DNA of 64,000 nucleotides. It comes from Oryzibacter oryziterrae. Its GTDB lineage: Bacteria; Pseudomonadota; Alphaproteobacteria; Rhizobiales; Pleomorphomonadaceae. This document shows, in pieces, positions 34,725-43,546 of the stretch. Made by a program: the position numbers and the translations under genes. A model generated the notes under the pieces. The model was not told where the DNA came from. It did no database searches and saw only the letters and a list, made by a program, of their open reading frames with translations. The stretch spans positions 1-64,000 of the forward strand of contig NZ_JAKJIC010000008.1 in assembly GCF_021864535.1 (NCBI RefSeq), written 5' to 3'. The first letter of the stretch is position 1. Each line of letters starts with the position of its first letter.

Positions 34725-36764
34725 ATGCCCGATCTTCTCATCGAACTCTTTTCCGAAGAGATTCCCGCCCGCCTCCAGGCGAAGGCCTCGGACGATCTGA
34801 AGGCCCTGATCACCGGCGGTCTGGTCGAGGCAGGCCTGACCTATGAGAGCGCCGGTGCTTTTGCGACGCCGCGCCGCCTGACGCTGATCGTTCATGGCCT
34901 GACCGCCCGCTCGCCCGATCTCAAGGAAGAGAAGAAGGGCCCGCGCACCGACGCCCCCGCCGGCGCCATCCAGGGCTTCCTGCGCGGCGCCGGACTGGCC
35001 GACATCTCCGGCGCGCGCGTCGTCAGCGATCCCAAGAAGGGCGACTTCTATGTCGCCGATCTCGTGAAGCCCGGCCGCGCCGCCACCGATATCATCGCCG
35101 AGCTGGTGCCCGCGGTGATCCGCGCCTTCCCCTGGCCCAAGCCGCAGCGCTGGGGCGCTGGCAGCCTGTGGTGGGTGCGCCCGCTGCATTCCATCGTCTG
35201 CACCTTCGGCACCGAGACCGAAGAGCCGGAAGTGGTGCATTTCGAGATCGAGGGCATCAAGTCCGGCAACATCACCTTCGGCCACCGCTTCCTCGCCAAC
35301 CAGGCGATCCGCGTGCGCCGCTTCGAGGATTATGTGGCGAGCCTGGAAAAGGCCAAGGTGGTGCTGGATCCGGCCCGCCGTCGCGACATCATCCTGCATG
35401 ACGCGCGCAACCTCGCCTTTGCCGCCGGCCTCGAGCTGGTGGAAGACGAGGGCCTGCTGCACGAAGTGGCCGGCCTCGTCGAATGGCCGGTGGTGCTGAT
35501 GGGCAGCTTCGATCCGGCCTTCCTGGAAGTGCCCGACGAAGTGATCCGCGCCACCATCCGCGCCAATCAGAAGTGCTTCGTGCTCAAAGACCCGAAGACC
35601 GGGCGGCTTGCCAACAAGTTCATCCTCACCTCGAACATGCAGGCGGACGACGACGGCAAGACCATCATCGGCGGCAACGAGCGCGTCATCCGCGCCCGTC
35701 TGTCGGACGCCAAGTTCTTCTGGGACGGCGACCTGAAGATCCCGCTCGACAGCCTCGTGCCCAAGCTCGACGCCATCACCTTCCACAAGGACATCGGCAC
35801 GCAGGGCGAACGCGTCCAGCGCATCGTGGCGCTCGCTCGTCAGATCGCCCCGCTGGTCGGCGCCGATGTGGACCTGGCAGCCCGCGCCGCCCTGCTCTGC
35901 AAGGCCGACCTCCTGACCGGCGTCGTCGGCGAGTTCCCCGAAGTGCAGGGCCTGATGGGCCGCTATTACGCCACCCGCGCCGGCGAACCGGCTTCCGTGG
36001 CCACCGCGCTCGAAGATCACTGGAAGCCGCAAGGCCCGTCCGACCGCGTGCCGACCGACCCGGTCGCCATTGCCGTGGCGCTGGCCGACAAGCTGGATAC
36101 GCTGGTGAACTTCTGGCTGATCAACGAGAAGCCGACGGGTTCGAAGGACCCGTTCCAGCTGCGCCGTGCCGCGCTGGGCGTGATCCGCATTGTGCTGGAT
36201 AATGAACTGCGGCTGTCGCTCAACACGATCGCCGCCCGCACGCCGGACCTCCTCGACTTCTTCGCCGATCGCCTGAAGGTGCAGCTGCGCGAGTCCGGCG
36301 CCCGCCATGACCTCGTCGACGCCGTCTTTGGCCTCGGCGGTCAGGACGATCTGCTGATGGTGGTCAAGCGCGTGCAGGCGCTGGGCGCCCTGCTCGCTTC
36401 CGACGACGGCAAGAACCTGCTGGCCGGCTACAAGCGCGCCGCCAACATCCTCAAGGCCGAGGAAAAGAAGGGCACCAAGGTTGCGGCGGCCGTCGACGCC
36501 TCGTTGTTCAAGGTGGCCGAAGAGTCCACCCTTGGCACTGCCGTCGACGCCGCGTCGAAGGCCGCCGCCACGGCGCTCGCCGCCGAGGACTTCGAAGGCG
36601 CCATGAAGGCGCTCGCCAGCCTGCGCGCCCCGGTCGACGCCTTCTTCGACAAGGTTCTGGTCAACGACGAGGACGAGGCGATCCGCGCCAACCGCCTCGC
36701 CCTGCTCACCGCGATTCGCAACGCCTGCCACCAGGTGGCGGACTTCTCGCGCATCGAGGGATAA
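34725..36764 (+). CDS. glyS: Glycyl-tRNA synthetase beta subunit
   Basis: A 679-residue beta chain of the bacterial alpha2beta2 GlyRS, starting [18 protein letters not shown] as the family does. Conserved blocks include [48 protein letters not shown]-type [20 protein letters not shown] and a C-terminal anticodon-binding-like helical region ([19 protein letters not shown]). AGGACAGGACC precedes the start. The alpha subunit gene glyQ, usually next to or one gene from glyS in Rhizobiales, is not upstream in this window. Confidence 0.97.
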   Translation: MPDLLIELFSEEIPARLQAKASDDLKALITGGLVEAGLTYESAGAFATPRRLTLIVHGLTARSPDLKEEKKGPRTDAPAGAIQGFLRGAGLADISGARVVSDPKKGDFYVADLVKPGRAATDIIAELVPAVIRAFPWPKPQRWGAGSLWWVRPLHSIVCTFGTETEEPEVVHFEIEGIKSGNITFGHRFLANQAIRVRRFEDYVASLEKAKVVLDPARRRDIILHDARNLAFAAGLELVEDEGLLHEVAGLVEWPVVLMGSFDPAFLEVPDEVIRATIRANQKCFVLKDPKTGRLANKFILTSNMQADDDGKTIIGGNERVIRARLSDAKFFWDGDLKIPLDSLVPKLDAITFHKDIGTQGERVQRIVALARQIAPLVGADVDLAARAALLCKADLLTGVVGEFPEVQGLMGRYYATRAGEPASVATALEDHWKPQGPSDRVPTDPVAIAVALADKLDTLVNFWLINEKPTGSKDPFQLRRAALGVIRIVLDNELRLSLNTIAARTPDLLDFFADRLKVQLRESGARHDLVDAVFGLGGQDDLLMVVKRVQALGALLASDDGKNLLAGYKRAANILKAEEKKGTKVAAAVDASLFKVAEESTLGTAVDAASKAAATALAAEDFEGAMKALASLRAPVDAFFDKVLVNDEDEAIRANRLALLTAIRNACHQVADFSRIEG

Positions 36765-36781
36765 GGACGCTCAAGGCCGGA

Positions 36782-36813
36782 CCGGCGGCGCATCCGTGCT
36801 GCCGCCGGCCGTT
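36782..36813 (+). terminator. Terminator-like hairpin after glyS
   Basis: CCGGCGGC (36782-36789) pairs with GCCGCCGG (36801-36808), followed by a pyrimidine-rich CCGTTCCTCTGTCTCCTT. It lies 18 bases past the glyS stop. There is no clean T run, so strength is uncertain. Confidence 0.55.
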
Positions 36814-36926
36814 CCTCTGTCTCCTTGCAAGCCGACGAAATATCAGCGCAGGACAATATAAGTTTGCAGCGCACCAAGGGCTTGGTTAATACTTAAGGCG
36901 AACCTTCATCTTCATCGGATCGCCCC

Positions 36927-37571
36927 GTGATCGAGCCGCCGTTTACCCCGCATGACCACCTCGCCGCGCGCCTGCTGCCGCACTCCGGCGGCAATTCCGG
37001 CGACGGAAGCCACGACATGTCGCATCTCCTGCGCGTGTGGAAGAATGTGGTGACGATCCAGGCGATCGAGGGCGGAGACGCGGAGATCCTGGCCGCTGCC
37101 GTTCTGCTGCATGACGGCGTGTCGGTGGAGAAGAACTCGCCCTTGCGCTCCAAGGCTTCGACGCTTGCCGCCGAGAAGGCACGCGGCATCCTCAAGGGAC
37201 TCGGCTGGGCCGACGATCGCATCGACGCTGTGGCCCATGCCATCGAGGCGCACAGCTATTCCGCCGGCATCGAACCGACCACGATCGAAGCGCGCATCCT
37301 GCAGGACGCCGACCGACTTGATGCCATCGGCATGGTCGGCGCCGCCCGCTGCTTCTACATCGCCGGCCGCATGCAGAGTGCGCTCTACGATCCCGGCGAT
37401 CCCTATGCCGCGACACGCCCGCTCAACGACGCGCGCTATGCGATCGACCATTTCAAGGCCAAGCTGTTCAAGCTGGCCGACGGCTTCAAGACCGAGACCG
37501 GCCGCCGCCTGGCGGACGAGCGCCAGAGCCGCCTCAAGCGCTTCTACGACGAGTTCCTCGAGGAGATTTGA
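36927..37571 (+). CDS. HD-domain phosphohydrolase
   Basis: A 214-residue HD-superfamily hydrolase of the YedJ type. Metal ligands are visible in DGSHDMSHLLRVWKN, the HD pair in AAAVLLHDGVSV, His in AIEAHSYSAG and Asp in LQDADRLDAIGMVG. Typical continuation RPLNDARYAIDHFKAKLFKLADGFKTETGRRLADER supports the subgroup. The start is GTG at 36927. Substrate unknown; such enzymes act on nucleotides or small phosphates. Confidence 0.88.
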   Translation: MIEPPFTPHDHLAARLLPHSGGNSGDGSHDMSHLLRVWKNVVTIQAIEGGDAEILAAAVLLHDGVSVEKNSPLRSKASTLAAEKARGILKGLGWADDRIDAVAHAIEAHSYSAGIEPTTIEARILQDADRLDAIGMVGAARCFYIAGRMQSALYDPGDPYAATRPLNDARYAIDHFKAKLFKLADGFKTETGRRLADERQSRLKRFYDEFLEEI

Positions 37572-37619
37572 GGGCGCAGGACTGGGTTGACCGGTGCCCG
37601 CGCCCGCCTGAACTCGGCC

Positions 37620-38078
37620 TCAGCTGGCGCGCAGGAAATAGTCGGTCGGCGTCTTGCCGCCCTTCCCGCTGGCGTAACGCAGATGCGGTTCCGGCGCCTG
37701 ATTGTCGGCGATGATCATGTGATCGGTGGTGACGGTGTGCAGCACCAGATAGACATGGTCTGCACCGGGAACACCGCCGAAATCAAAGGTAACGCCAACA
37801 TCCCCCGGCTGCTGCTCGCCGACCGGAATGTGAGCCCAGCCGCGGCTGCTGATCTGGCCGCCGAGAATATGCGCCAGCTTGCCAGCCCCCAGGGTCATCG
37901 GCACGTCGATGCCGGCGAGCTTCAGCAGTGCACTGAGCGTCGCCGCGCAGCCATTCTTGGGAAACGGCGGCTCGCCCGCAGCCTTCAGCGCCTGCGCGGC
38001 AATCTCCTGCGCATGCTTGAGGCTTGCGAGATCGTCACCAAGTTCGATCAGTTTGGCAATGTGATCCTTGTCCGCCAT
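37620..38078 (-). CDS. NlpC/P60-like (CHAP-superfamily) cysteine hydrolase, cytoplasmic
   Basis: A 152-residue protein without signal peptide. An N-terminal helix pair (LIELGDDLASLKHAQEIAAQALK) precedes a papain-like core. The probable nucleophile is Cys in KNGCAATLSALLKLAG (about residue 44), at the start of the buried helix; EQQPGDVGVTF is the typical QPGD turn; His lies in ADHVYLVLH and a third polar residue in IADNQ. This pattern is that of NlpC/P60 and CHAP peptidoglycan hydrolases, but export signals are absent, so the protein may be secreted by another route, act as an effector, or have another substrate. Assignment is by motif only. Confidence 0.6.
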   Translation of the reverse strand: MADKDHIAKLIELGDDLASLKHAQEIAAQALKAAGEPPFPKNGCAATLSALLKLAGIDVPMTLGAGKLAHILGGQISSRGWAHIPVGEQQPGDVGVTFDFGGVPGADHVYLVLHTVTTDHMIIADNQAPEPHLRYASGKGGKTPTDYFLRAS

Positions 38079-38241
38079 GGTCCACCCCCTCGATGCGGGC
38101 GCGACAGGCAGCGCGCGATGACTTCCATCGCTTCAGCCGCTCATCAGCCTGACGCCGCAGGGCTAGTATAACCACGGACAATGCGCGTTAATCAATCATT
38201 AATTGCAATACAATCAAACACAACTTTAAGACATCCCTTCC

Positions 38242-38658
38242 TCAAGCCGCCTCGTCTTCCTCGCCGCGTTTGCCATGCAGAACCCGGCCAACGTTGACCT
38301 CGATCCAGTTGACCAGAGTCTCAACCAGATCAGACACTTCACGCCCCATGGGCGTCAGGCTGTACTCCACGTGCGGCGGCACAACCGGGTAGGCCTTGCG
38401 ATGGATGAAGCCGTCGCCCTCCAGCACCTGCAGCGTCTGCGCCAGCATGCGCTCGCTGACGCCGCCGATCTTTCGGCGGAGATCGCTGAAGCGATGGGTA
38501 CCGTCCTTGAGAGCCACCAATACCAGCACACCCCAGCGGCTGGTCACATGCTGGAGGATATCGCGCGACGGGCAATCTGCGGCAAAAACCTCGCCGCGAC
38601 GCAGGGCTTCCGACAGGCTTCCGGTCTGGGGTTCAGAGGGCATCGACGTTTTTTCCAT
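38242..38658 (-). CDS. HxlR-family transcriptional regulator
   Basis: A 138-residue winged-helix regulator with the HxlR core: CPSRDILQHVTSRWGVLVLVALKDGTHRFSDLRRKIGGVSERMLAQTLQVLEGDGFIHRKAYPVVPPHVEYSLTPMG, where the redox-type Cys precedes the first helix. It is divergent from a QorB-like reductase, the same pairing as ytfH/qorB in E. coli, so it probably represses that gene and responds to electrophiles or quinones. Starts at 38658 or at an ATG five codons later are both possible. Confidence 0.9.
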   Translation of the reverse strand: MEKTSMPSEPQTGSLSEALRRGEVFAADCPSRDILQHVTSRWGVLVLVALKDGTHRFSDLRRKIGGVSERMLAQTLQVLEGDGFIHRKAYPVVPPHVEYSLTPMGREVSDLVETLVNWIEVNVGRVLHGKRGEEDEAA

Positions 38659-38752
38659 ACTAACATTTTTGTACGTACTTCCGAAAAGGAAGTTAGTGGC
38701 TTATCTCCGGGGCGTCAACTGCGTTCCATTCGAACATTCAAGGGATACCATC
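38659..38752. promoter_or_regulatory. Divergent hxlR/qorB-like promoter with palindromic operator candidates
   Basis: Within 94 bases lie ACTAAC (38659-38664) facing GTTAGT (38692-38697), the perfect palindrome GTACGTAC (38671-38678), and the stem ACTTCC-GAAAA-GGAAGT (38677-38693). HxlR-type repressors bind short inverted repeats between themselves and their target, so one of these is probably the operator. Confidence 0.6.
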
Positions 38753-39610
38753 ATGATTGCCGTTACCGGAGCCACCGGCCACCTTGGCCGCCTTGCCATC
38801 GAAGCCCTGCTGAAGTCGGTTGCCGCGAGCGAGATCGTCGCCGTGGTCCGCACGCCGTCCAAGGCCGAAGACCTCAAGGCCAAGGGTGTCGTCGTGCGCC
38901 AGGGCGACTATGACGCCCCTGCGTCGCTCGAAGCCGCTTTCGCCGGCATCGACAAGCTGCTGCTGATCTCCTCGAGCGAAGTCGGCAAGCGCCTGCCCCA
39001 GCACAAGGCTGCGATCGATGCCGCCAAGGCGGCCGGCGTCAAGCTGATCGCCTATACGAGCATCCTGCGCGCCGACACCTCCCCGCTCGGCTTGGCCGTC
39101 GAGCACAAGGCCACCGAAGCGCTGCTGAAGGACTCGGGCGTGCCGCACGTCATCCTGCGCAACAGCTGGTACAACGAGAACTACGTGGGTTCGATGCACG
39201 CGGCCCTGCAGTTCGGTGGCTATGCCGGTTCCGCCGGCAACGGCAAGATCGCCGCCGCCTCGCGCAAGGATTATGCGGAAGCCGCCGCGGCCGTCCTCAC
39301 CTCCAGCGAGAACCAGGCCGGCAAGGTCTATGAACTCGCCGGTGACACCGCCTTCACCATGAGCGAACTGGCCGCCGAGACCGCCAAGCTGGCCGGCAAG
39401 CCGGTCGGCTACAATGACCTGCCGGAAGAGGCCTACAAGGGCGTCCTGGTTGGCGCCGGCCTGCCGGAAGGCTTTGCCGCGCTCCTCGCCGATTCCGACG
39501 TCGGCGCTTCCAAGGGCGGCCTCTTCGACGACAGCCACACCCTCAGCAAGCTGATCGGTCGCCCGACGACGCCGATGCTGGAAACGCTGGCCGCCGCCCT
39601 CAAGGGCTGA
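38753..39610 (+). CDS. NAD(P)H-binding quinone reductase, QorB/NmrA-like
   Basis: A 285-residue atypical short-chain dehydrogenase. It begins MIAVTGATGHLGRLAIEALL with the Rossmann GATGxxG motif. KLLLISSSEVGKRLPQHKAAIDAAKAAGVKLIAYTSILRADTS, HVILRNSWYNENYVG and the C-terminal EEAYKGVLVGAGLP follow the QorB (NAD(P)H:quinone oxidoreductase 2) pattern. It acts in the cytoplasm, probably on quinones. The divergent HxlR gene is its likely repressor. Confidence 0.88.
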   Translation: MIAVTGATGHLGRLAIEALLKSVAASEIVAVVRTPSKAEDLKAKGVVVRQGDYDAPASLEAAFAGIDKLLLISSSEVGKRLPQHKAAIDAAKAAGVKLIAYTSILRADTSPLGLAVEHKATEALLKDSGVPHVILRNSWYNENYVGSMHAALQFGGYAGSAGNGKIAAASRKDYAEAAAAVLTSSENQAGKVYELAGDTAFTMSELAAETAKLAGKPVGYNDLPEEAYKGVLVGAGLPEGFAALLADSDVGASKGGLFDDSHTLSKLIGRPTTPMLETLAAALKG

Positions 39611-39634
39611 ACGAGCGAGACAGCCTGAAAGCAC

Positions 39635-39662
39635 AACGGCCGGTCATTGGAGACCGGCCGTT
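39635..39662. terminator. Bidirectional terminator-like hairpin
   Basis: AACGGCCGGTC (39635-39645) pairs perfectly with GACCGGCCGTT (39652-39662), an 11-bp stem between two convergent genes (stop at 39610 on plus, stop at 39695 on minus). There is no T run on either side. Confidence 0.6.
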
Positions 39663-39694
39663 GCCATATCTGCAGAAAATCTTCAGACCGAAGG

Positions 39695-40378
39695 TCAGAT
39701 GAGACCGTGCTCGACCATCCAGGCCGACGTGATGGCCGCTTGGCTGCGCGAGGTGATCTTCAGCGTCTCCAGGATCTTGCCCACATGCGCCTTCACGGTC
39801 GCTTCGGAGATGCCGAGCTGATAGGCGATCTGCTTGTTGAGCAAACCGTCGCCCAGAAGCTGGAACACCTTGAGCTGCTGCGGCGACAACGCCGACACCA
39901 GGGCGGAACGCTCGAGCACCGCCTGCGAAATGGCCGTAGGATCGGCACCGACCTCGATGATGGTGCCGCCGTCGAGCACCGTCTCGATCGCCGCCGCAAA
40001 GGCGTCTTCCGACGACCGCTTGCCGATGAAGGCGCGGCAGCCGAGTTCGAGACAGCCCTGGGCCAGTTCCTCACCCGAGTTGGACGAATAGACCGCCACC
40101 CAGGCCTTCGGCGCCAGCGCGCGCATGCGCTTGATGGTGTCGAGGCCGCGCATGCCGGGCATCACCAGATCGGTGATGACCAGCGTGTTCTCGCCCGTCT
40201 CCATCACCGCATCGGCCAGCTCGTCGTAAGTGGTCGCCAGAATGGGCTGCTTGAAGCCGAAGCGCTTCTTCAGCATGCGCACCACAGCGGACTGAATGAT
40301 CGGATGGTCCTCCGCCACGATCGCAGTCCAGGTACGGCCGATTTCCAACGGCGAGGCTTCGTCGCTCTTGTCACTCAT
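39695..40378 (-). CDS. NarL/LuxR-family response regulator
   Basis: A 227-residue regulator: receiver with IVAEDHPIIQSAVVRML, phospho-acceptor Asp in NTLVITDLVMPGMRG and Lys in AFIGKRSSED. The C-terminal LuxR helix-turn-helix reads SALSPQQLKVFQLLGDGLLNKQIAYQLGISEATVKAHVGKILETLKITSRSQA. It lies 32 bases downstream of the ETF-QO gene on the same strand and has no kinase neighbour, so its partner is unknown. Confidence 0.9.
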   Translation of the reverse strand: MSDKSDEASPLEIGRTWTAIVAEDHPIIQSAVVRMLKKRFGFKQPILATTYDELADAVMETGENTLVITDLVMPGMRGLDTIKRMRALAPKAWVAVYSSNSGEELAQGCLELGCRAFIGKRSSEDAFAAAIETVLDGGTIIEVGADPTAISQAVLERSALVSALSPQQLKVFQLLGDGLLNKQIAYQLGISEATVKAHVGKILETLKITSRSQAAITSAWMVEHGLI

Positions 40379-40410
40379 CTCCAGTTCCTACCCTTCATTC
40401 AAGCCTGACG

Positions 40411-42087
40411 TCACATGTTCGGGTAGTTCGGGCCACCCGCCCCCTCCGGTACCGTCCAGTTTATGTTCTGATTTGGGTCCTTGATGTCGCACGTCTTGCA
40501 GTGCACGCAGTTCTGCGCGTTGATCACGTAGCGCGGTGCGGCTCCCCCTTCCGTCACCCACTCGTAAACGCCGGCCGGGCAGAAGCGGGCCGACGGTCCG
40601 CCGAAGACGCCGAGTTCCGACGACGCCTGCAGCGCCAAGTCCTTCACCTTGAGATGAACGGGCTGGTTTTCCTCATGATTGGTGCTCGACAGGAACACCG
40701 ACGACAACCGATCGAAGGACACCTTGCCGTCCGGTTTGGGATAGGCGATCGGCTTGCATTCCGCCGCCGGCTTCAGCGAGGCCGCGTCGGTCTTGCCGTG
40801 CTTCAACGTGCCGAAGACCGAGAAGCCGAAAAGCTCGTTGGTCCACATGTCCAGCGCGCCGAGCGGAATGCCGACGAAGGTGCCGAGCTTCGACCAGAGC
40901 GGCTTGACGTTGCGAACGGTCTTGAGGTCCTTGCCGACCGCCGAGGCGCGCCAGCCATTCTCATAGGCCGACAGCTCGTCATGCGCCCTGCCCTCGGCCA
41001 AGGCCGCCGCGGCAGCTTCGGCCGCCTGCATGCCGGTCAGGACAGCGTTGTGGCTGCCCTTGATGCGCGGAACGTTGACGAAACCGGCCGCGCAGCCGAT
41101 GAGCGCGCCGCCGGGGAAGGTCAACTTCGGCACCGACTGATAGCCGCCCTCGGTGATGGCGCGCGCGCCATAGGCGATGCGCTTGCCACCCTCGAAGGTG
41201 CTCTTCACAAGCGGGTGCTGCTTGAAGCGCTGGAACTCTTCGAACGGCGACAGGTGCGGGTTGGAATAGTTGAGGTGCACCACGAAGCCGACGGCCACCT
41301 GATTGTCTTCCAGATGGTAGAGGAAGGAGCCACCGCCGGTCTTGTTGCCGAGCGGCCAGCCGAAGGAATGCTGGACGAGACCTTGGGCATGCTTGGCCGG
41401 ATCGATCTGCCACAGTTCCTTGATGCCGATACCGAACTTCTGGACGTCGCTGTCCTTCGACAGATCGAATCGCCCGATCAGTTCCTTGGCGAGCGAGCCG
41501 CGCACGCCCTCGCCGATCAGCGTATACTTGGCGTAGAGCGCCATGCCGCGCTGGAAGTTGGGGCCTGGGGTGCCGTCCTTGTGCACGCCCATGTCGCCGG
41601 TCGCAACGCCGATCACCTTGCCGGCATCGTCATAGAGCACTTCGGCAGCTGCAAAGCCGGGATAGATCTCGACCCCGAGGGCCTCGGCCTTCTGCGCCAG
41701 CCAGCGGCAGACATTCCCCAGCGAGACGATGTAATTGCCGTGATTGCCCATCAGCTTCGGCATGAAGAAGTTGGGCAGGCGGACGCCGCCGGCAGGTCCG
41801 AGCAGATAGAAGCGGTCGTCGTTGACCTTGGTCTTGAACGGATGATCAGCCTCGTCGCGCCAGCCCGGCAACAGCGCATCGACGCCGATGGGATCGACGA
41901 CGGCGCCGGAGAGGATGTGCGCACCGACTTCGGAGCCTTTCTCGAGCACGACGACGGAGATCTCCTGCCCCTTCTCGGCAGCGATCTGCTTCAGGCGAAT
42001 GGCGGCGGCAAGCCCTGATGGGCCGGCTCCGACGATCACCACGTCGAATTCCATTGCGTCCCGTTCCGGCAGATCCATCGACGTCAT
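40411..42087 (-). CDS. Electron transfer flavoprotein-ubiquinone oxidoreductase
   Basis: A 558-residue FAD and 4Fe-4S enzyme that passes electrons from ETF (fatty acid, amino acid and choline oxidation) to ubiquinone at the membrane. FAD-binding DVVIVGAGPSGLAAAIRLKQ lies near the N terminus, with ILSGAVVDPIGVDALLPGW after it. The C terminus has the cluster ligands in AQNCVHCKTCDIKDPNQNINWTVPEG. The ATG at 42087 is taken; a TTG three codons earlier lies closer to AAGGGG and could be used. It is divergent from the UDG gene. Confidence 0.95.
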   Translation of the reverse strand: MTSMDLPERDAMEFDVVIVGAGPSGLAAAIRLKQIAAEKGQEISVVVLEKGSEVGAHILSGAVVDPIGVDALLPGWRDEADHPFKTKVNDDRFYLLGPAGGVRLPNFFMPKLMGNHGNYIVSLGNVCRWLAQKAEALGVEIYPGFAAAEVLYDDAGKVIGVATGDMGVHKDGTPGPNFQRGMALYAKYTLIGEGVRGSLAKELIGRFDLSKDSDVQKFGIGIKELWQIDPAKHAQGLVQHSFGWPLGNKTGGGSFLYHLEDNQVAVGFVVHLNYSNPHLSPFEEFQRFKQHPLVKSTFEGGKRIAYGARAITEGGYQSVPKLTFPGGALIGCAAGFVNVPRIKGSHNAVLTGMQAAEAAAAALAEGRAHDELSAYENGWRASAVGKDLKTVRNVKPLWSKLGTFVGIPLGALDMWTNELFGFSVFGTLKHGKTDAASLKPAAECKPIAYPKPDGKVSFDRLSSVFLSSTNHEENQPVHLKVKDLALQASSELGVFGGPSARFCPAGVYEWVTEGGAAPRYVINAQNCVHCKTCDIKDPNQNINWTVPEGAGGPNYPNM

Positions 42088-42417
42088 CTTGCTCAACAGC
42101 CCCTTGTTGCCTGTGCCCCAAACGGAACCTTCACCCCTCGTGCCGAGACGGCTCCGCTGTCCAAATGCGAAAACCTACCGGTCATACCGCAGCGCGAAAA
42201 GCCTGTCCCTTAACAATTCTGACAAATTGACGGTTCGATCCAGGCATTTTGGCGCAGGCATGCTGTTGAAACACTATATGCCCCCCTGATGCAACCGAAA
42301 TCCAGAATGATAACGTTTACGTAAAGGGAAATCATATGCACCCTGCCTCTGCACGACCGGCGGGGGAAGCTGCAGCAAGCTACTTGCGGGGCTGAAACAG
42401 TGAACTATAGATAGCCT
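42088..42417. promoter_or_regulatory. Divergent promoter region of ETF-QO and UDG
   Basis: 330 bases without a supported gene. AT-rich parts near 42205-42235 and 42290-42330 are the likely promoters. No operator was recognised. Confidence 0.4.
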
Positions 42418-43302
42418 ATGCAGACCGAAGCCGCCCCAGCCAGCATGTCAGGACTCGACGCAGCGACCGCGCTGTTCGAGTGGTATGCCGCCATGGGCGT
42501 CGATCTCGCCGTTGATGACGCCCCCGTCGATCGCTTCGCGCAATCGGCCGCGCAGATGGAGGCGCAGAAGGCCCAGCGTGCCGCCCCTGTCCCACGCGTT
42601 GCCCCGGCACCCGCGGCCGCGACTCGCTCGGCAGCGCCGCCGCAGGCCAAGACCGCGTCGCAAACCGCACGCCTGCCCTCCAACGAGACCGTGATGCAGG
42701 CCCGCGAAGCCGCGAGTTCGGCCCAAACGCTGGATGAACTGCGGGCTCTGCTGGAGCGTTTCGACGGCTGCAATCTGAAACTCACCGCCAAGTCGCTGGT
42801 CTTCGGCGACGGCAATCCCAAGGCCCGCCTGATGCTGGTGGGTGAAGCCCCCGGGCGGGACGAGGACATCGAGGGGCGCCCCTTCGTCGGCCGCTCGGGC
42901 CAGCTGCTCGACCGGATGCTGCAGGCGATCGGTCATAGCCGCAACGAGAACGCCTATATTGCCAACGCCGTCTACTGGCGGCCGCCGGGCAATCGCGATC
43001 CATCCGATCAGGAAGTGGCGGTGTGTCGCCCCTTCATCCTGCGGCAGATCGAACTGGTGAGCCCCGATATCGTGGTGTTTCTGGGCGCCCAACCGGTCAA
43101 GGCCTTGCTCGGCGGTGACGCCGCCCGCAGCGGCATCCGCAAGTTGCGCGGTCATTGGACCGAGCTCGACACGGGAACGCGCAAGTTCAAGGCACTGCCC
43201 ACCTATCACCCCGCCTATCTGCTGCGGGCACCGCTCGAGAAGCGCCTCGCCTGGCGCGACTTCCTCGACGTGAAGGCGACGCTGGAGCCGGCGGCGCGCT
43301 GA
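42418..43302 (+). CDS. Uracil-DNA glycosylase, family 4
   Basis: A 294-residue enzyme. After an Ala/Pro-rich N-terminal arm (~residues 40-90) comes the catalytic domain: FGDGNPKARLMLVGEAPGRDEDIEGRPFVGRSGQLLDRML, NAVYWRPPGNRDPSDQE and the uracil-recognition/catalytic block LPTYHPAYLLRAP. Family 4 enzymes usually bind a 4Fe-4S cluster through four Cys; here candidate ligands are Cys in DGCNLK and VCRPF, and fewer are visible than expected, so cluster binding is uncertain. It excises uracil from DNA. Confidence 0.88.
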   Translation: MQTEAAPASMSGLDAATALFEWYAAMGVDLAVDDAPVDRFAQSAAQMEAQKAQRAAPVPRVAPAPAAATRSAAPPQAKTASQTARLPSNETVMQAREAASSAQTLDELRALLERFDGCNLKLTAKSLVFGDGNPKARLMLVGEAPGRDEDIEGRPFVGRSGQLLDRMLQAIGHSRNENAYIANAVYWRPPGNRDPSDQEVAVCRPFILRQIELVSPDIVVFLGAQPVKALLGGDAARSGIRKLRGHWTELDTGTRKFKALPTYHPAYLLRAPLEKRLAWRDFLDVKATLEPAAR

Positions 43303-43390
43303 GCGCAGCCCTGAAGAGCCTGCAATCCCTGACGCCGATCCTATCACTACAGTTGCAATATTTGTGATGCCGGTCTGCAAGAGGCAATTT

Positions 43391-43440
43391 TCTGCGCTTC
43401 GGTGCTCACGTACTCAAATGTACGCTCCGCTCCGAGGCTC
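43391..43440. repeat. Palindromic intergenic element, GTGCTCACGTAC...GTACGCTCCGC type
   Basis: CGTAC (43409-43413) and GTACG (43420-43424) flank TCAAAT and are embedded in CTGCGCTTCGGTGCTCA and CTCCGCTCCGAGGCTCG arms that can pair partially. Sequences of this style recur between genes in many proteobacterial genomes. Only one copy is present here. Confidence 0.4.
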
Positions 43441-43500
43441 GAAAATCACCCCTTTCGCCACGGCCTGACAAATCAGCAACTGTTGTGCTATCCCCCAAAT

Positions 43501-43530
43501 AGAAAAGGGCGACCACCGGAGTGATCGCCC
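43501..43530 (-). terminator. Rho-independent terminator of the flavodoxin-like gene
   Basis: GGGCGACCAC (43507-43516) faces GTGATCGCCC (43521-43530), near-perfect, followed on the minus strand by CTTTTCT. Repeat copy C lies between it and the gene's stop at 43687, so it ends a transcript that includes the repeat. Confidence 0.75.
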
Positions 43531-43546
43531 AATCCTTCAGAACGCT

